Origin: Bacillus nitratireducens
GTDB lineage: Bacteria > Bacillota > Bacilli > Bacillales > Bacillaceae_G
DNA length: 64,000 bases
Direction: 5' to 3'
NCBI RefSeq assembly: GCF_001884135.1
Contig: NZ_MAOC01000031.1
Location: forward strand, 1 to 64,000
Shown here: piece after piece, positions 45,599-54,475 of the stretch
Layout of the letters: each line of letters starts with the position of its first letter
Numbering within the stretch: the stretch's first letter is position 1
Translations under genes and position numbers: made by a program
Notes under the pieces: generated by a model
Database searches by the model: none
What the model was told of the DNA's origin: nothing
Seen by the model: only the letters and a program-made list of their open reading frames with translations

Positions 45599-45907
45599 TT
45601 ATAAATATTTCTCGATTTCTTCATAAACATCCTTCAAACGTGGATTTCCTTCTCCAACGATTTCACCATTTACAAGAACGACCGGATAAAATAGATCTTC
45701 CTCCACTACTCGCTCTGCGAATGCTTTTTTATCTTCATTCTCTTGTTCTTCTTGAAAATCAATATACTCGAAATTAAATTTATTTTCTTGTCCCTCATAT
45801 TTACGACCAATTGCCGCTTGTAACCACTCAAACGTTTCTGTTGAAGATGGCATTCCAACGCAGCTCGCACAAATTACTTTCGTCCCATACACTTGCACAT
45901 TAACCAT
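45599..45907 (-). CDS. yuzD: YuzD family thioredoxin-like protein (DUF1462)
   Basis: A 102-residue protein with a CxxC near the N terminus (KVICASCVGMPSS) and the end VNGEIVGEGNPRLKDVYEEI, as in YuzD. The fold is thioredoxin-like. It sits divergently beside the NifU-type gene yutI, which suggests a role in Fe-S or thiol chemistry. GGGGGAGAAGAA precedes the ATG. Confidence 0.85.
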   Translation of the reverse strand: MVNVQVYGTKVICASCVGMPSSTETFEWLQAAIGRKYEGQENKFNFEYIDFQEEQENEDKKAFAERVVEEDLFYPVVLVNGEIVGEGNPRLKDVYEEIEKYL

Positions 45908-46113
45908 TTCTTCTCCCCCAATTCTTGTTCAAACAGTATATTCAGATGTCTTATTACATAAGCACATCATTTTACAAACTTATTCCATACCCCTATACTG
46001 AAAAAACACGTTGTACACATGATACAATATTTCGACAATAAAACAAGAAGAGAAAAAATAGATTTTCCCCTCTATCTTGATTATAATAAAACTGATGAAA
46101 GGAGTCGATAAAA

Positions 46114-46350
46114 ATGGAAAACCCACATATGCAAGAACAAGTATTAGAAGTATTAGATAAATTACGTCCATTCTTACTTCGCGATGGCGGAGACGTTGAA
46201 TTAGTAGACATTGAAGAAGGTATCGTAAAATTACGCCTTATGGGTGCATGCGGAAGCTGCCCAAGTTCTACAATCACACTAAAAGCTGGTATCGAACGCG
46301 CATTACTTGAAGAAGTACCAGGCGTTATTGAAGTAGAACAAGTATTTTAA
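46114..46350 (+). CDS. yutI: NifU C-terminal domain Fe-S scaffold (YutI)
   Basis: A 78-residue protein comprising only the NifU C-terminal domain; cluster ligands in [11 protein letters not shown] (CxxC). It is an Fe-S carrier or scaffold (Nfu type). GAAAGGAG precedes the ATG. It is directly followed by the interspersed repeats. Confidence 0.92.
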   Translation: MENPHMQEQVLEVLDKLRPFLLRDGGDVELVDIEEGIVKLRLMGACGSCPSSTITLKAGIERALLEEVPGVIEVEQVF

Positions 46351-46353
46351 TTT

Positions 46354-46607
46354 AAAAGCGGAAGCGGCTCGTTCAGAACAGGAGGTCATTGGAGCTCCTG
46401 ACGAAGAGGCGCTTTTTGCCTGGCCGACTGTTCTAGCCGCTGGAGCTGGATATCATCTAAAAGCAGAAGCGGCTCGTTCAAAATGTGAGGGGGATGGAGC
46501 TTCTGACATAGAGGCGCTTTTTGCCTCGGCGGAAGAAGCGAAGCCACCGAACATTTTAGCCGCTGGAGCTAGATATTAATTAAAAGCAGAAGCGGCTCGT
46601 TCAGAAT
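46354..46607. repeat. Interspersed repeat: two full units and a truncated third
   Basis: Unit 1 spans 46354-46455, unit 2 46459-46577, and a truncated start of unit 3 46582-46607. Each opens with AAAGC(A/G)GAAGCGGCTCGTTC and closes with TAGCCGCTGGAGCT. Outer arms AGCGGCT/AGCCGCT are constant; the inner stem differs but stays paired (AGAACAG/CTGTTCT and AAAATGT/ACATTTT). Unit 1 lacks about 17 nt of unit 2. GC is clearly higher than in the surroundings. The B. cereus group has several catalogued repeats of this kind; I cannot say which. Confidence 0.85.
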
Positions 46608-46611
46608 CGTT

Positions 46612-46647
46612 TTCTAAAAAGAGACCCATTTGGGTCTCTTTTTTTAT
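46612..46647 (+). terminator. Terminator after the repeats
   Basis: AAAGAGACCC and GGGTCTCTTT around ATTT, then T5. It would end yutI transcripts that run through the repeats. Confidence 0.85.
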
Positions 46648-46767
46648 TCAAATAACACTTCCCCTTTAACATCATAAAACAAAATTGGAAATCCTTCTCA
46701 AAAAATGCGATAATTACTACTAGATAGTAAATCGTTCACACATACAAAAAACATAGGGGGACGACAC

Positions 46768-46983
46768 ATGCCAAAAATGGGGAACACTTTTGTAACAATT
46801 CAAGAACTAGAAAAGAAAAAAGAATATTTATTAGACCTTTCATCCGTTATACCAACATGGAATACAAGCTATCAATTTTTATTTAAAGAAATTCAGCAAG
46901 AATTATTGAGTAAAGTAAATGAGAAAATCGAAAAACATCAACTCATTTTACATATATGTGCAGATCAACAGGTAGGGGCATAA
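46768..46983 (+). CDS. Small protein, unknown
   Basis: A 71-residue helical protein (ELEKKKEYLLDLSSVIPTWN, LFKEIQQELLSKVNEKIEKH). ATAGGGGGACG precedes the ATG and a strong terminator follows, so it is likely a real gene. No family recognised. Confidence 0.6.
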   Translation: MPKMGNTFVTIQELEKKKEYLLDLSSVIPTWNTSYQFLFKEIQQELLSKVNEKIEKHQLILHICADQQVGA

Positions 46984-47006
46984 TGTATTACATACAATTG
47001 TGATAT

Positions 47007-47040
47007 AAAAAAGAGACCTCAATCGGTCTCTTTTTTATAC
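47007..47040. terminator. Bidirectional terminator between the 71-residue gene and yutH
   Basis: AAAAAAGAGACC and GGTCTCTTTTTT form a perfect 12-bp stem. Confidence 0.9.
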
Positions 47041-47042
47041 TT

Positions 47043-48044
47043 TTAAGACAGCCAATCTAATTTCCTAATACCTAACTTATCAATTGGTAAACGAAGTGAC
47101 CCGTAAAAATGCTTCATAAATTGCTCGGAGCGGTTCACATCGTGTAAAATGGCTTCTAAGCGATCTCTATATATGCCTTTTTGTTCTTCGTTTCCTGTTT
47201 GATAATATCGTTCAACCGTTTCAAAGTATTGGAGTGGGAACAGGAGCCTTGCAAATAATAGGCGCCAACCAAATGAGGATAGCGAATAATTCCGTTCATA
47301 ATCTGTAACAAATTGGACGATTGTTTGCTCCCAATCTTTCTTTTTTTCTATCATCATATAGCGAATTAATTCTGCCATATCTCGAGTTGGGTGATCATAC
47401 ACCCAATTGAAAGGAAGTTTGAGGCGCTTCGTTTGATGCCATAATAAAGGTGTGAATCGTTCTTGGCAAATTGTTGCTGCATCAGTCATTTGCGGCGTAT
47501 CATCCATCTCTGTATCGACAACATACTGAATTGCATTTTCTGCAACTCCTAAGTAATACGGGAAGGATTCAATAAACAATTGATCGAATACGTCTGTAGG
47601 GTGGTTCATCACTTGTGATTGCCAAAACTTTTCTAATTGATCGAGCCTTTTTTCCCATAATGCTTTCCATTCGCCGATGCGGCTTAATTTCTCGATTTCT
47701 TCTGGAAAGAATGCACCTCGTTTATGGAATATAGAAAGCTCACTTCCTAATGATGTAGCATGTCGTTCTAACGCACGCATACCTTTTAATAAGCAGTAAT
47801 TTTGTTCTTCTATCTCACTTACATAGTAGCCGTGTATAGTCGGAACGAAAGTCGCTACAGTTATATCCCCTTGCTGGTTCATATAATCACTGAGCTTTTT
47901 CATCTCTACAAGTACTTCTTCCTCCATTTCTCCAATTGGAACAAGTACATAAATTTTGTTGCGAATCCAAAAGCTTTTATAGGGGCCAAGGGGGATTAAT
48001 TCTTTAACATGCATGTGATAATGCTCATAAATATGCTGAATCAT
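47043..48044 (-). CDS. yutH: Spore coat-associated protein YutH (CotS/kinase-like fold)
   Basis: A 333-residue protein resembling the CotS/CotI/YutH group, related to aminoglycoside phosphotransferase-like kinases but without an evident complete catalytic motif. It has a helical C-terminal half with LKLPFNWVYDHPTRDMAELI. B. subtilis YutH is a spore coat component. ATG 48044 has AGGTGG upstream; an in-frame GTG 12 nt earlier lacks one. Confidence 0.8.
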   Translation of the reverse strand: MIQHIYEHYHMHVKELIPLGPYKSFWIRNKIYVLVPIGEMEEEVLVEMKKLSDYMNQQGDITVATFVPTIHGYYVSEIEEQNYCLLKGMRALERHATSLGSELSIFHKRGAFFPEEIEKLSRIGEWKALWEKRLDQLEKFWQSQVMNHPTDVFDQLFIESFPYYLGVAENAIQYVVDTEMDDTPQMTDAATICQERFTPLLWHQTKRLKLPFNWVYDHPTRDMAELIRYMMIEKKKDWEQTIVQFVTDYERNYSLSSFGWRLLFARLLFPLQYFETVERYYQTGNEEQKGIYRDRLEAILHDVNRSEQFMKHFYGSLRLPIDKLGIRKLDWLS

Positions 48045-48164
48045 CGCAGTCGCCACCTATGGTTTTTCTTTATATATATGAGCTTGTGCTCGCCTTTCAT
48101 TCCTATGCACATGATAAAGCAACGAAACGTATACAAATACTAAAAAGAAAAAAAGGTGATAAAC

Positions 48165-48656
48165 ATGAAAGAATCAAATCAACTACAAGAAAGAGCATTA
48201 CAACTATTACAAGAGCGCGGTGTAACAATTGACGATATTGCTGAGCTTGTTCATTTTCTTCAAAAAAAATATCATCCAAATTTAGAGATGTCAGAATGCC
48301 GTTATAATGTTGAGCGTGTATTATCAAAACGTGAAGTACAAAACGCACTGATTACTGGTATCGAACTCGATGTCCTTGCTGAAAAAGGAATGTTAAGTGA
48401 GCCGTTACAAGATATCGTAAAACGTGATGAAGGCTTATACGGAATTGATGAAGTGATCGCACTTTCTATCGTTAATGTGTACGGCTCTATCGGTTTCACG
48501 AACTTTGGATATATCGATAAATTAAAACCTGGTATTTTAGAATTCTTAAATGATAAATCATCTGGAAAGGTGCATACATTCCTTGATGATATCGTTGGCG
48601 GAATTGCTGCCGCTGCTTCAAGTCGTTTAGCGCACCGTGCTGAGCATTCGGAATAA
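48165..48656 (+). CDS. yutG: Phosphatidylglycerophosphatase A-like protein (YutG)
   Basis: A 163-residue soluble protein of the PgpA family short form. An N-terminal helical region is followed by the PgpA core: EVQNALITGIELDVLAEKG, DEGLYGIDEVIALSIVNVYG, LDDIVGGIAAAASSRL. E. coli PgpA is a membrane enzyme, whereas this form lacks membrane helices, so lipid phosphatase activity is not certain. AAAAGGTGAT precedes ATG 48165. Confidence 0.85.
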   Translation: MKESNQLQERALQLLQERGVTIDDIAELVHFLQKKYHPNLEMSECRYNVERVLSKREVQNALITGIELDVLAEKGMLSEPLQDIVKRDEGLYGIDEVIALSIVNVYGSIGFTNFGYIDKLKPGILEFLNDKSSGKVHTFLDDIVGGIAAAASSRLAHRAEHSE

Positions 48657-48661
48657 GGTGT

Positions 48662-48696
48662 CTAGGCCGTCAGTTTCATACTGATGGCCTTTCGTA
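48662..48696. terminator. Bidirectional terminator between yutG and the GNAT gene
   Basis: AGGCCGTCAGT and ACTGATGGCCT pair with one mismatch around TTCAT. It overlaps the GNAT stop. Confidence 0.7.
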
Positions 48697-49155
48697 TTCC
48701 ATAAGCATAAACTCTCTTCCACGGCTCAAAAAAACAGGTCCTACTTGAAATCCAATGTTTTTATATAACCTAATTGCTCTTTTATTAAATGTCGCTACAC
48801 TTAGTCGAAACATTTTTGAATTCAATTCCTCAGTAGCAAATGCAATTCCCGCTTGAAAAAATATTTCCCCCATCCCTTTCCCTGTTAAATCCGGCTTCAT
48901 TCCAAGTCCGATATCTATTACATCTTCTCCCCTATATAAATTAGCATCTCTTCCACCCGGAACTTGCGCATTTTCTCCAAAACAAAAATAGCCGATGAAT
49001 TCTCCCTTCTCCCCGCAACAACCGTAATACGTCCCATCTAATAGCTCTTCTATTACTTCAGCCTCTCCTGAAAAACTATATAAATTGTACGGTTCCTCAT
49101 ACGTCCACATATTTATCTCATTCGCTTCTTCTTCTGTTAACTTATGTATTTCCAT
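48676..49155 (-). CDS. GNAT family N-acetyltransferase
   Basis: A 159-residue GNAT protein. The acetyl-CoA loop is PDLTGKGMGEIFFQAGIAFA (Q/RxxGxG/A type), followed by RLSVATFNKRAIRLYKNIGF, the usual motif B. The substrate is unknown. GAGGAGCGAGAG precedes the ATG. Confidence 0.85.
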   Translation of the reverse strand: MEIHKLTEEEANEINMWTYEEPYNLYSFSGEAEVIEELLDGTYYGCCGEKGEFIGYFCFGENAQVPGGRDANLYRGEDVIDIGLGMKPDLTGKGMGEIFFQAGIAFATEELNSKMFRLSVATFNKRAIRLYKNIGFQVGPVFLSRGREFMLMEYERPSV

Positions 49156-49377
49156 TCCTCTCGCTCCTCATCAAATATTCTATATATATTTACTCATTCA
49201 TTTTCAGCACTCAATTTCCCTCTAATTACAATATGCATAATTACATACGCACACCCATTAAAAAAATGCTAAAATTTATTTGAATCGCTGTTGTTACACT
49301 TCTTGATTAAGAAAGACCGTTAACCGGAAAATTAACGTCTTATCAAATTCAAGCAATTGGCACATTTTGTCATCATC

Positions 49378-49406
49378 AAAGACACTCAAAAGAGTGTCTT
49401 TTTTTC
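49378..49406 (+). terminator. Orphan terminator
   Basis: AAAGACACTC and GAGTGTCTTT around AAAA, followed by T5. T run on the plus side only. Confidence 0.8.
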
Positions 49407-49492
49407 TATAAATGCATAAATTACTATAACTCTTTAAACGCATTATTCCCTTTCTATACGTTGCGGTGTTCGTTGCGACAGATTCGGATAAT

Positions 49493-49522
49493 AAAAAGCA
49501 CTCCAGCCAGAGTGCTTTTTAC
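49493..49522. terminator. Symmetrical terminator upstream of the 28-residue ORF
   Basis: AAAAAGCACTC and GAGTGCTTTTT around CAGCCA. Confidence 0.85.
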
Positions 49523-49545
49523 TTTCAAACAAGGAGGTTACATAT

Positions 49546-49632
49546 ATGGATAGTACTCTTGTATTTAACTTTGGCATTGGTATTGTTATCATTTTATTCG
49601 TCTTCTTTGTTCTTTGTATGAGCGGAGTATAG
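49546..49632 (+). CDS. 28-residue hydrophobic peptide
   Basis: ATG 49546 follows AAGGAGG at optimal spacing. The peptide is one membrane helix: MDSTLVFNFGIG followed by IVIILFVFFVLC and a short tail MSGV. It stops 8 bp from the convergent permease stop. Size and ribosome site resemble the tiny membrane peptides of Bacillus spores and type I toxins; which of these, if either, is unknown. Confidence 0.6.
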   Translation: MDSTLVFNFGIGIVIILFVFFVLCMSGV

Positions 49633-49639
49633 CAATCTT

Positions 49640-52213
49640 TTATGCTGATAACTCTTTTAAAGTATCACTTAATTTGAACCTTCTTAATTGTAATGAAGCA
49701 ATCATTGCTGCCCCTGCCCCAAGCATCACACTAGCTAGAGCCAATATGACAACCTGATTATACGGAATGATAATAACCGTTAACTCTAAGCTCGATAACA
49801 CAATATAACTAAACAAAATTCCTCCAAAAATGCCAATACAGCCAGCTATCGCTCCAAGTAAAGTCCCTTCTAATAAAACAATCCGTCTCATTTGCTTCGG
49901 AATAGCTCCTACTGCACGAATCATACTAATTTCAGCACGTCTTTCATGTAAACTAGCAACAATCGCATTCATTAATCCTATACCAGAAATAATGAAAACA
50001 ATTACAACTAACAAGCGAATTAACATCATCATTTGCGATAATAACTGCTCCTGTTCTTTCAATAAATCATAACTATTAATAACCTCTACGTTCTCTTTAT
50101 TATTTGTAATTTGTTTTACTTGTTTCTTAATTACTTCAAATGATTGATTAGAATTTGTCATAATTTGAATCGCTTCATATCCTTGTACATGAAACTTATC
50201 CCGTGCCCATTGTTCACTCACAAAAATATCTGATCCTCTTAACCTTAATCCTTGCTCAATTATCGAAACGACTTTAATCGTTTGTTTTTCTTTCCCTTTC
50301 CCTTGTACTTCAATCGTATCATGCAACTGGATCCCTAAATTTTTAGCCGTTTCTTTCGTAACGACTCCCTCACCATCTTGTAATGGCTTATTTAAATTTT
50401 GTCCTGAAATCACTTTCGCCTTCGTTACTTTCTGATACGCTACAATATCATTACCCACAACCTCTATTGAATCATAATTAAAATTATTTTTTCTCGCATG
50501 TTCATACCATTCTTGATTTGCCTTTTTAAAGTCATAATTTATAAGTTTTGCTGTGAAATCAGTAGCATTCCCTACACTTGCATCTACACCGTCAACTTTT
50601 TTAATCTTCCCCATCCAACTAAACGGTAAAACCTCAATTCCTTGCGAATCCATCGGTACACGCACTACTAAATCAGCTGGTAAATGCTTTTGTAATCCTT
50701 TCTTCGTACCTTCATACATAGAATTTACATACATCGTTCCAACAAGTGCTAACATAAAACCAAATGCTAATATAGCAACCGACACAGCTGCCTTATTACG
50801 ATAACGAATTACATTTCGACTACTAATCGTCGTTTCAATTCGAAATATCATTTGCAAAGGTTTCGCAATAACTGGCGCTATTATACGAATAAGTAGCGGA
50901 ATCGTAAATAACAAACCAACTGCAAATAACAATGCTCCAATCGCACTTGGATTAAAACCGACATACTGTTCTAATACGTTACCCGCTAGTCCAATAACAG
51001 TACCAATAATTAAAATGCTAAGGCTAAAAGCACTCCATCTTTTTTCTTTTTTCTCATCGCTAGGAAGACCAGGCCGAAGTGCTTGAACTGGTGGAATCTT
51101 TCTAACCATGAAAGCCGGTATAATAGCCCCTATGATAGACATAATAATTCCTAGTAAAAAAGTAATGAGTAAAATCTCACCTGAGATCGATAATGATGCT
51201 TTCCCTGCCCCCTCAATATTCACCCATTTATTAATGAATGATGCAGCAATTGTTTGCGTACCTGCTCCAAGAATAATCCCTGCTAGCGATCCAATCGCTC
51301 CGATGCATAAAGCCTCTAATAAAACGACTAATATAATTTGATTTGGGTTACTACCAAGTGCACGTAATAGTGCCCATTGCTTAAATCGACTTCTGACAGA
51401 TAAGAAGAAACTTCCCATTATTAAAAGGGCTACAACAAATAAGGCAATACCACCTAAACTAAAAATTAACGGTTTCATTACATTTAGTCGTTCAAATGCC
51501 TTATCGACATAAGTACGTTGGTCCACCTTTATATTTTCTATCTTCTTATTTACATCAAGAGCAATTGCCCTTTTCACATTTACATCCTGTGCTTTCACTT
51601 GAACGAGGTTGAATTGATTTTGTAGATTTAGTTCTTTTTGAAGCCAACTAATTGGAAAATAAGAACCATGCCCCATTGCCGCCATTAACGGTGGATTCAA
51701 AATCCCAACAACTTTAACAGTCTTTTCTCCATGCGGCGGAAACGGCAGCTTGATCATATCTCCTACACGTATACTTTCACGGTCTGTATAACCTTTTGTC
51801 AGTGCTACTTCAGCACCTTCTTTCGGATATCGACCTTCTGCAATCTTATAAGAACGCATTTCTGGAGAATCTTGCTCAACACCCCAATAAGACGGCTTTC
51901 CTGATAGCTCTTTATAATTTGGTAAAGGATACGGTATAAGTACTTTTGATATTTTTTCAGCGTTTTCTAAGCCAACTATCCCTTTTAAACTTTCATTATT
52001 TAAATACATATCATTTTTTATATATCCAAATTGTAAATTATAATCTCCATAACGACTTACTACTTGTTCCTTCACACTTTGCTCTACTGATTGATTGCCT
52101 AGCAATAACATCGTCGCTAACATAACACCTAAAGCTGCACCGAGGGCAATCAACATATTTCGCAACCAATTTTGTTTCATCGATTTTACCGCATACTTAA
52201 TTACCCATCGCAT
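49640..52213 (-). CDS. FtsX-type ABC transporter permease (MacB/LolE-like, two-domain)
   Basis: An 857-residue permease. TM1 near the N terminus, an extracytoplasmic MacB-PCD-like domain (about 45-235), three TMs (about 250-370), then a repeat of the plan: TMs about 395-490, a second external domain (about 500-725) and three last TMs (about 735-850). Both FtsX cores are present, with HERRAEISMIRAVGAIPKQ in the second. It probably exports lipoproteins or peptides or has a mechanotransmission role. GGAGG precedes the ATG; it overlaps the ATPase gene by 17 bp. Confidence 0.85.
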   Translation of the reverse strand: MRWVIKYAVKSMKQNWLRNMLIALGAALGVMLATMLLLGNQSVEQSVKEQVVSRYGDYNLQFGYIKNDMYLNNESLKGIVGLENAEKISKVLIPYPLPNYKELSGKPSYWGVEQDSPEMRSYKIAEGRYPKEGAEVALTKGYTDRESIRVGDMIKLPFPPHGEKTVKVVGILNPPLMAAMGHGSYFPISWLQKELNLQNQFNLVQVKAQDVNVKRAIALDVNKKIENIKVDQRTYVDKAFERLNVMKPLIFSLGGIALFVVALLIMGSFFLSVRSRFKQWALLRALGSNPNQIILVVLLEALCIGAIGSLAGIILGAGTQTIAASFINKWVNIEGAGKASLSISGEILLITFLLGIIMSIIGAIIPAFMVRKIPPVQALRPGLPSDEKKEKRWSAFSLSILIIGTVIGLAGNVLEQYVGFNPSAIGALLFAVGLLFTIPLLIRIIAPVIAKPLQMIFRIETTISSRNVIRYRNKAAVSVAILAFGFMLALVGTMYVNSMYEGTKKGLQKHLPADLVVRVPMDSQGIEVLPFSWMGKIKKVDGVDASVGNATDFTAKLINYDFKKANQEWYEHARKNNFNYDSIEVVGNDIVAYQKVTKAKVISGQNLNKPLQDGEGVVTKETAKNLGIQLHDTIEVQGKGKEKQTIKVVSIIEQGLRLRGSDIFVSEQWARDKFHVQGYEAIQIMTNSNQSFEVIKKQVKQITNNKENVEVINSYDLLKEQEQLLSQMMMLIRLLVVIVFIISGIGLMNAIVASLHERRAEISMIRAVGAIPKQMRRIVLLEGTLLGAIAGCIGIFGGILFSYIVLSSLELTVIIIPYNQVVILALASVMLGAGAAMIASLQLRRFKLSDTLKELSA

Positions 52214-52985
52214 CACCTTTACCTCCTACTTTAAAGTGACGATTCATAATCTCTTGAATTTGAGTAACTTGCTGCGGGATATTTCGAAATTTCCATCCCT
52301 TACTTTCAGCATGTTCATAGATCACTTCACCATCTAATAAGAAAACAACTTTATCCGCATGGGCCGCTACGAATGGATCATGCGTTACAATGACAGCTGT
52401 TTGTCCTAACTCATCACAGGCATTGCGAAGGGCCGCGATTATATTTTTGCTATTTTCTGAATCTAATGCCCCTGTTGGTTCATCCGCTAATATAATAGCT
52501 GGCTCATTTGCAAAAGCTCTCGCTATCGCAACCCTTTGTTGTTGTCCACCTGATAACTGTGCTGGTAAATGCTTTTCTTTTCCCTTCAATCCAACAAGAT
52601 CTAATAAGCGATTTGCTGTCACCGTCGCCTTCTTTTGCGAGACATTATCTAACAGTAAAGGCAATCCTACATTTTCCTCCGCACTAAACACTGGAATCAA
52701 ATTAAACTGCTGAAAAATAAAACCGATTTTATGCCTTCTAAACAAAGCAAGCTCTTTTTCTTTTAATGTTGAAATCTCTGTACCATCTACTCGTATACTG
52801 CCTACTGTTGGAATATCTAATCCACCTAACAACTGAAGTAAAGTCGTTTTACCCGATCCACTTGCCCCCATAATACAAACGAAATCTCCTTTTTGAATTT
52901 GAAGATTAATACCTTTTAATATCTTTACTTTACTATCCCCAATATCAAACGATTTTTCTAACCTTTCAATTTCAATAATATTCAT
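52197..52985 (-). CDS. ABC transporter ATPase (LolD/MacB-type)
   Basis: A 262-residue ATPase: Walker A GASGSGKTTL, signature LSGGQQQRVAIARA, Walker B IILADEPTGALD, switch His in VIVTHD. It has a C-terminal extension of about 35 residues beyond the usual domain. It is the partner of the overlapping FtsX-type permease. No two-component system is adjacent, unlike BceAB-type antibiotic sensors. GGGGATATAGGG precedes the ATG. Confidence 0.9.
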   Translation of the reverse strand: MNIIEIERLEKSFDIGDSKVKILKGINLQIQKGDFVCIMGASGSGKTTLLQLLGGLDIPTVGSIRVDGTEISTLKEKELALFRRHKIGFIFQQFNLIPVFSAEENVGLPLLLDNVSQKKATVTANRLLDLVGLKGKEKHLPAQLSGGQQQRVAIARAFANEPAIILADEPTGALDSENSKNIIAALRNACDELGQTAVIVTHDPFVAAHADKVVFLLDGEVIYEHAESKGWKFRNIPQQVTQIQEIMNRHFKVGGKGDAMGN

Positions 52986-53133
52986 CCCTATATCCCCTTC
53001 TCTCTCTATTTATCAATCTATATATTCTATTCAGAATGCAAAATCCCTACTTTTTTGTATTTTTTTGTCACATACTAACATGTATCCCTTATTAGCTGAT
53101 TACATTTCAACTTTATTTCTCACGTTAGAAAAG

Positions 53134-53168
53134 TTGACTCTCACAATAAAAGTAACCATACTAGTTAC
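53134..53168 (+). promoter_or_regulatory. Promoter and operator of the quinone reductase gene
   Basis: TTGACT (53134-53139), 17-nt spacer, CATACT (53157-53162). The inverted repeat GTAAC-N7-GTTAC (53152-53168) straddles the -10. This layout resembles repression by a redox-sensing HxlR/MarR-type regulator, which is inferred only. Confidence 0.55.
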
Positions 53169-53216
53169 ACGAATACATAAAAACTATTCACATATCCACA
53201 AATAGGAGGAAGAACA

Positions 53217-53798
53217 ATGAAACATGTAATCGTTTATGCACACCCAAATACAGAAAGCTTCAACCATGCGGTTTTAGAAACGGTAAAAAGTGAATTAGAA
53301 GAAAAAGGTCATGAAGTACGCGTTCGCGATCTATACGAATTAAACTTCAATCCAGTATTAGGCGCTTCCGATTTCATCTCGTTTTCTCAAGGAAACACAC
53401 CAGAAGATATTAAAGAAGAGCAAGAGCATATCTCTTGGGCTGATAGCATTACGTTCATTTATCCAGTTTGGTGGGCGGGACTTCCTGCTATTTTAAAAGG
53501 ATACGTTGACCGTGTATTTAGCCACGGCTTCGCTTATGCTTACGGTGAAAATGGTATTGAAAAGTTATTAAGCGGTAAAAAAGGCTTATTATTATCTACG
53601 ATGGGAAATACGAAAGAAGCATATACAGCAGGCGGTATGTTTGAAGCAATGAAGAAAACAGCAGATGTTGGTATTTTTGAATTTACAGGCATTGAAACAA
53701 TTGAGCATACATTCTATACAAGTGTTCCTTCTGTGGATGACAGTGTGCGTAAACAATATCTTGAAGAGGTTAAAGATGTTGTGAATCGTGCGTTTTAA
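53217..53798 (+). CDS. NAD(P)H-dependent quinone oxidoreductase (flavodoxin-like fold)
   Basis: A 193-residue FMN/FAD protein of the KefF/MdaB/NQO type. N-terminal YAHPNTESFNHAVLET, flavin loop FIYPVWWAGLPAILKGYVDR, then FSHGFAYAYGENG and STMGNTKEAY. It performs two-electron reduction of quinones and similar electrophiles, avoiding semiquinones. AGGAGGAAGA precedes the ATG; monocistronic. Confidence 0.9.
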   Translation: MKHVIVYAHPNTESFNHAVLETVKSELEEKGHEVRVRDLYELNFNPVLGASDFISFSQGNTPEDIKEEQEHISWADSITFIYPVWWAGLPAILKGYVDRVFSHGFAYAYGENGIEKLLSGKKGLLLSTMGNTKEAYTAGGMFEAMKKTADVGIFEFTGIETIEHTFYTSVPSVDDSVRKQYLEEVKDVVNRAF

Positions 53799-53800
53799 TA

Positions 53801-53837
53801 AAAAAACTCCGGTTTTAACAACCGGAGTTTTTTTATT
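53801..53837 (+). terminator. Terminator of the quinone reductase gene
   Basis: AAAACTCCGGTT and AACCGGAGTTTT around TTAAC-like loop, then T-rich. Also usable by the convergent gene. Confidence 0.88.
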
Positions 53838-54363
53838 TCATCATCAATTTCGGAATATACCTTTGAAGAATGCTTTCTAATTCATTCATATCTTCTTGTC
53901 TAATAAGTAAATTCACATTGTCATTCATTTTTTCTCGCCCGCGATATAAAAATATATTTTCTTTTGGATTTTCCCATGTTGATGTTTTATAGCCTTTTAA
54001 TTCTTCATATGAATAAAAGTTCAATCCATCTATTACACCTTTTTCATATATTTGTACACTTTTAATAAGATGGATAGCTATTAAAGTCATAAAACAACTT
54101 GCTACAACATAACTACCCGACTGAATAAGAAACTGTTCATCTGTATCAATATCGCCACTTACGTACTGAGCATATATATACATACATTGTCCAATGAAAT
54201 ATGCTGGTCCAAGTAATGCAATCCAACGTCTCTTCACTCGTGGATATGTTGCAATAAGTTTTCCCACACTTTTTTTCACTTCATTTATTTTATATATCTT
54301 CCATAGAACCAAAAATAAAACACATAATGTAAAAACAAACATAATACATGACATCCAGTACAC
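53833..54363 (-). CDS. Membrane protein, unknown (DUF5673-like)
   Basis: A 176-residue protein with three membrane helices (about 3-24, 48-68, 83-103) and a cytoplasmic C-terminal domain with YEKGVIDGLNFYSYEELKGY, similar in feel to DUF5673/PH-like membrane proteins. Function unknown. GGGAGGAATAAG precedes the start. Confidence 0.65.
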   Translation of the reverse strand: MYWMSCIMFVFTLCVLFLVLWKIYKINEVKKSVGKLIATYPRVKRRWIALLGPAYFIGQCMYIYAQYVSGDIDTDEQFLIQSGSYVVASCFMTLIAIHLIKSVQIYEKGVIDGLNFYSYEELKGYKTSTWENPKENIFLYRGREKMNDNVNLLIRQEDMNELESILQRYIPKLMMK

Positions 54364-54437
54364 TCTTATTCCTCCCTTTGCATCAATACATATAAATTTT
54401 ACATTTTATATAACAACAGCGAATATGCAATTATGCA

Positions 54438-54474
54438 TAAAAAACAGGCAACCTCTTCCGGTTACCTGCATTTC
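54438..54474 (-). terminator. Terminator of yutF
   Basis: GCAGGTAACCG and GGTTGCCTG pair with one mismatch on the minus strand, then T6. Confidence 0.85.
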
Positions 54475-54475
54475 A

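Larger units (their letters stand above)
49156..49545 (+). other. Gene-free stretch with two terminators, possible small RNA
   Basis: 390 bp without an ORF bearing a ribosome site. It holds a plus-oriented terminator at 49378-49406 and a symmetrical one at 49493-49522. No plus-strand gene ends here, so the first may end a small RNA starting between about 49230 and 49320. No convincing promoter was found. Confidence 0.35.

Noticed and set aside
46354-46607. Repeat array as a CRISPR
   Set aside because: Only two full units of about 100 nt with no short regular spacers and no cas genes; the units are themselves hairpins.
49640-52985. BceAB-type bacitracin sensor-exporter
   Set aside because: The permease has two FtsX halves and 857 residues, not the 10-TM BceB plan, and no two-component system is adjacent.
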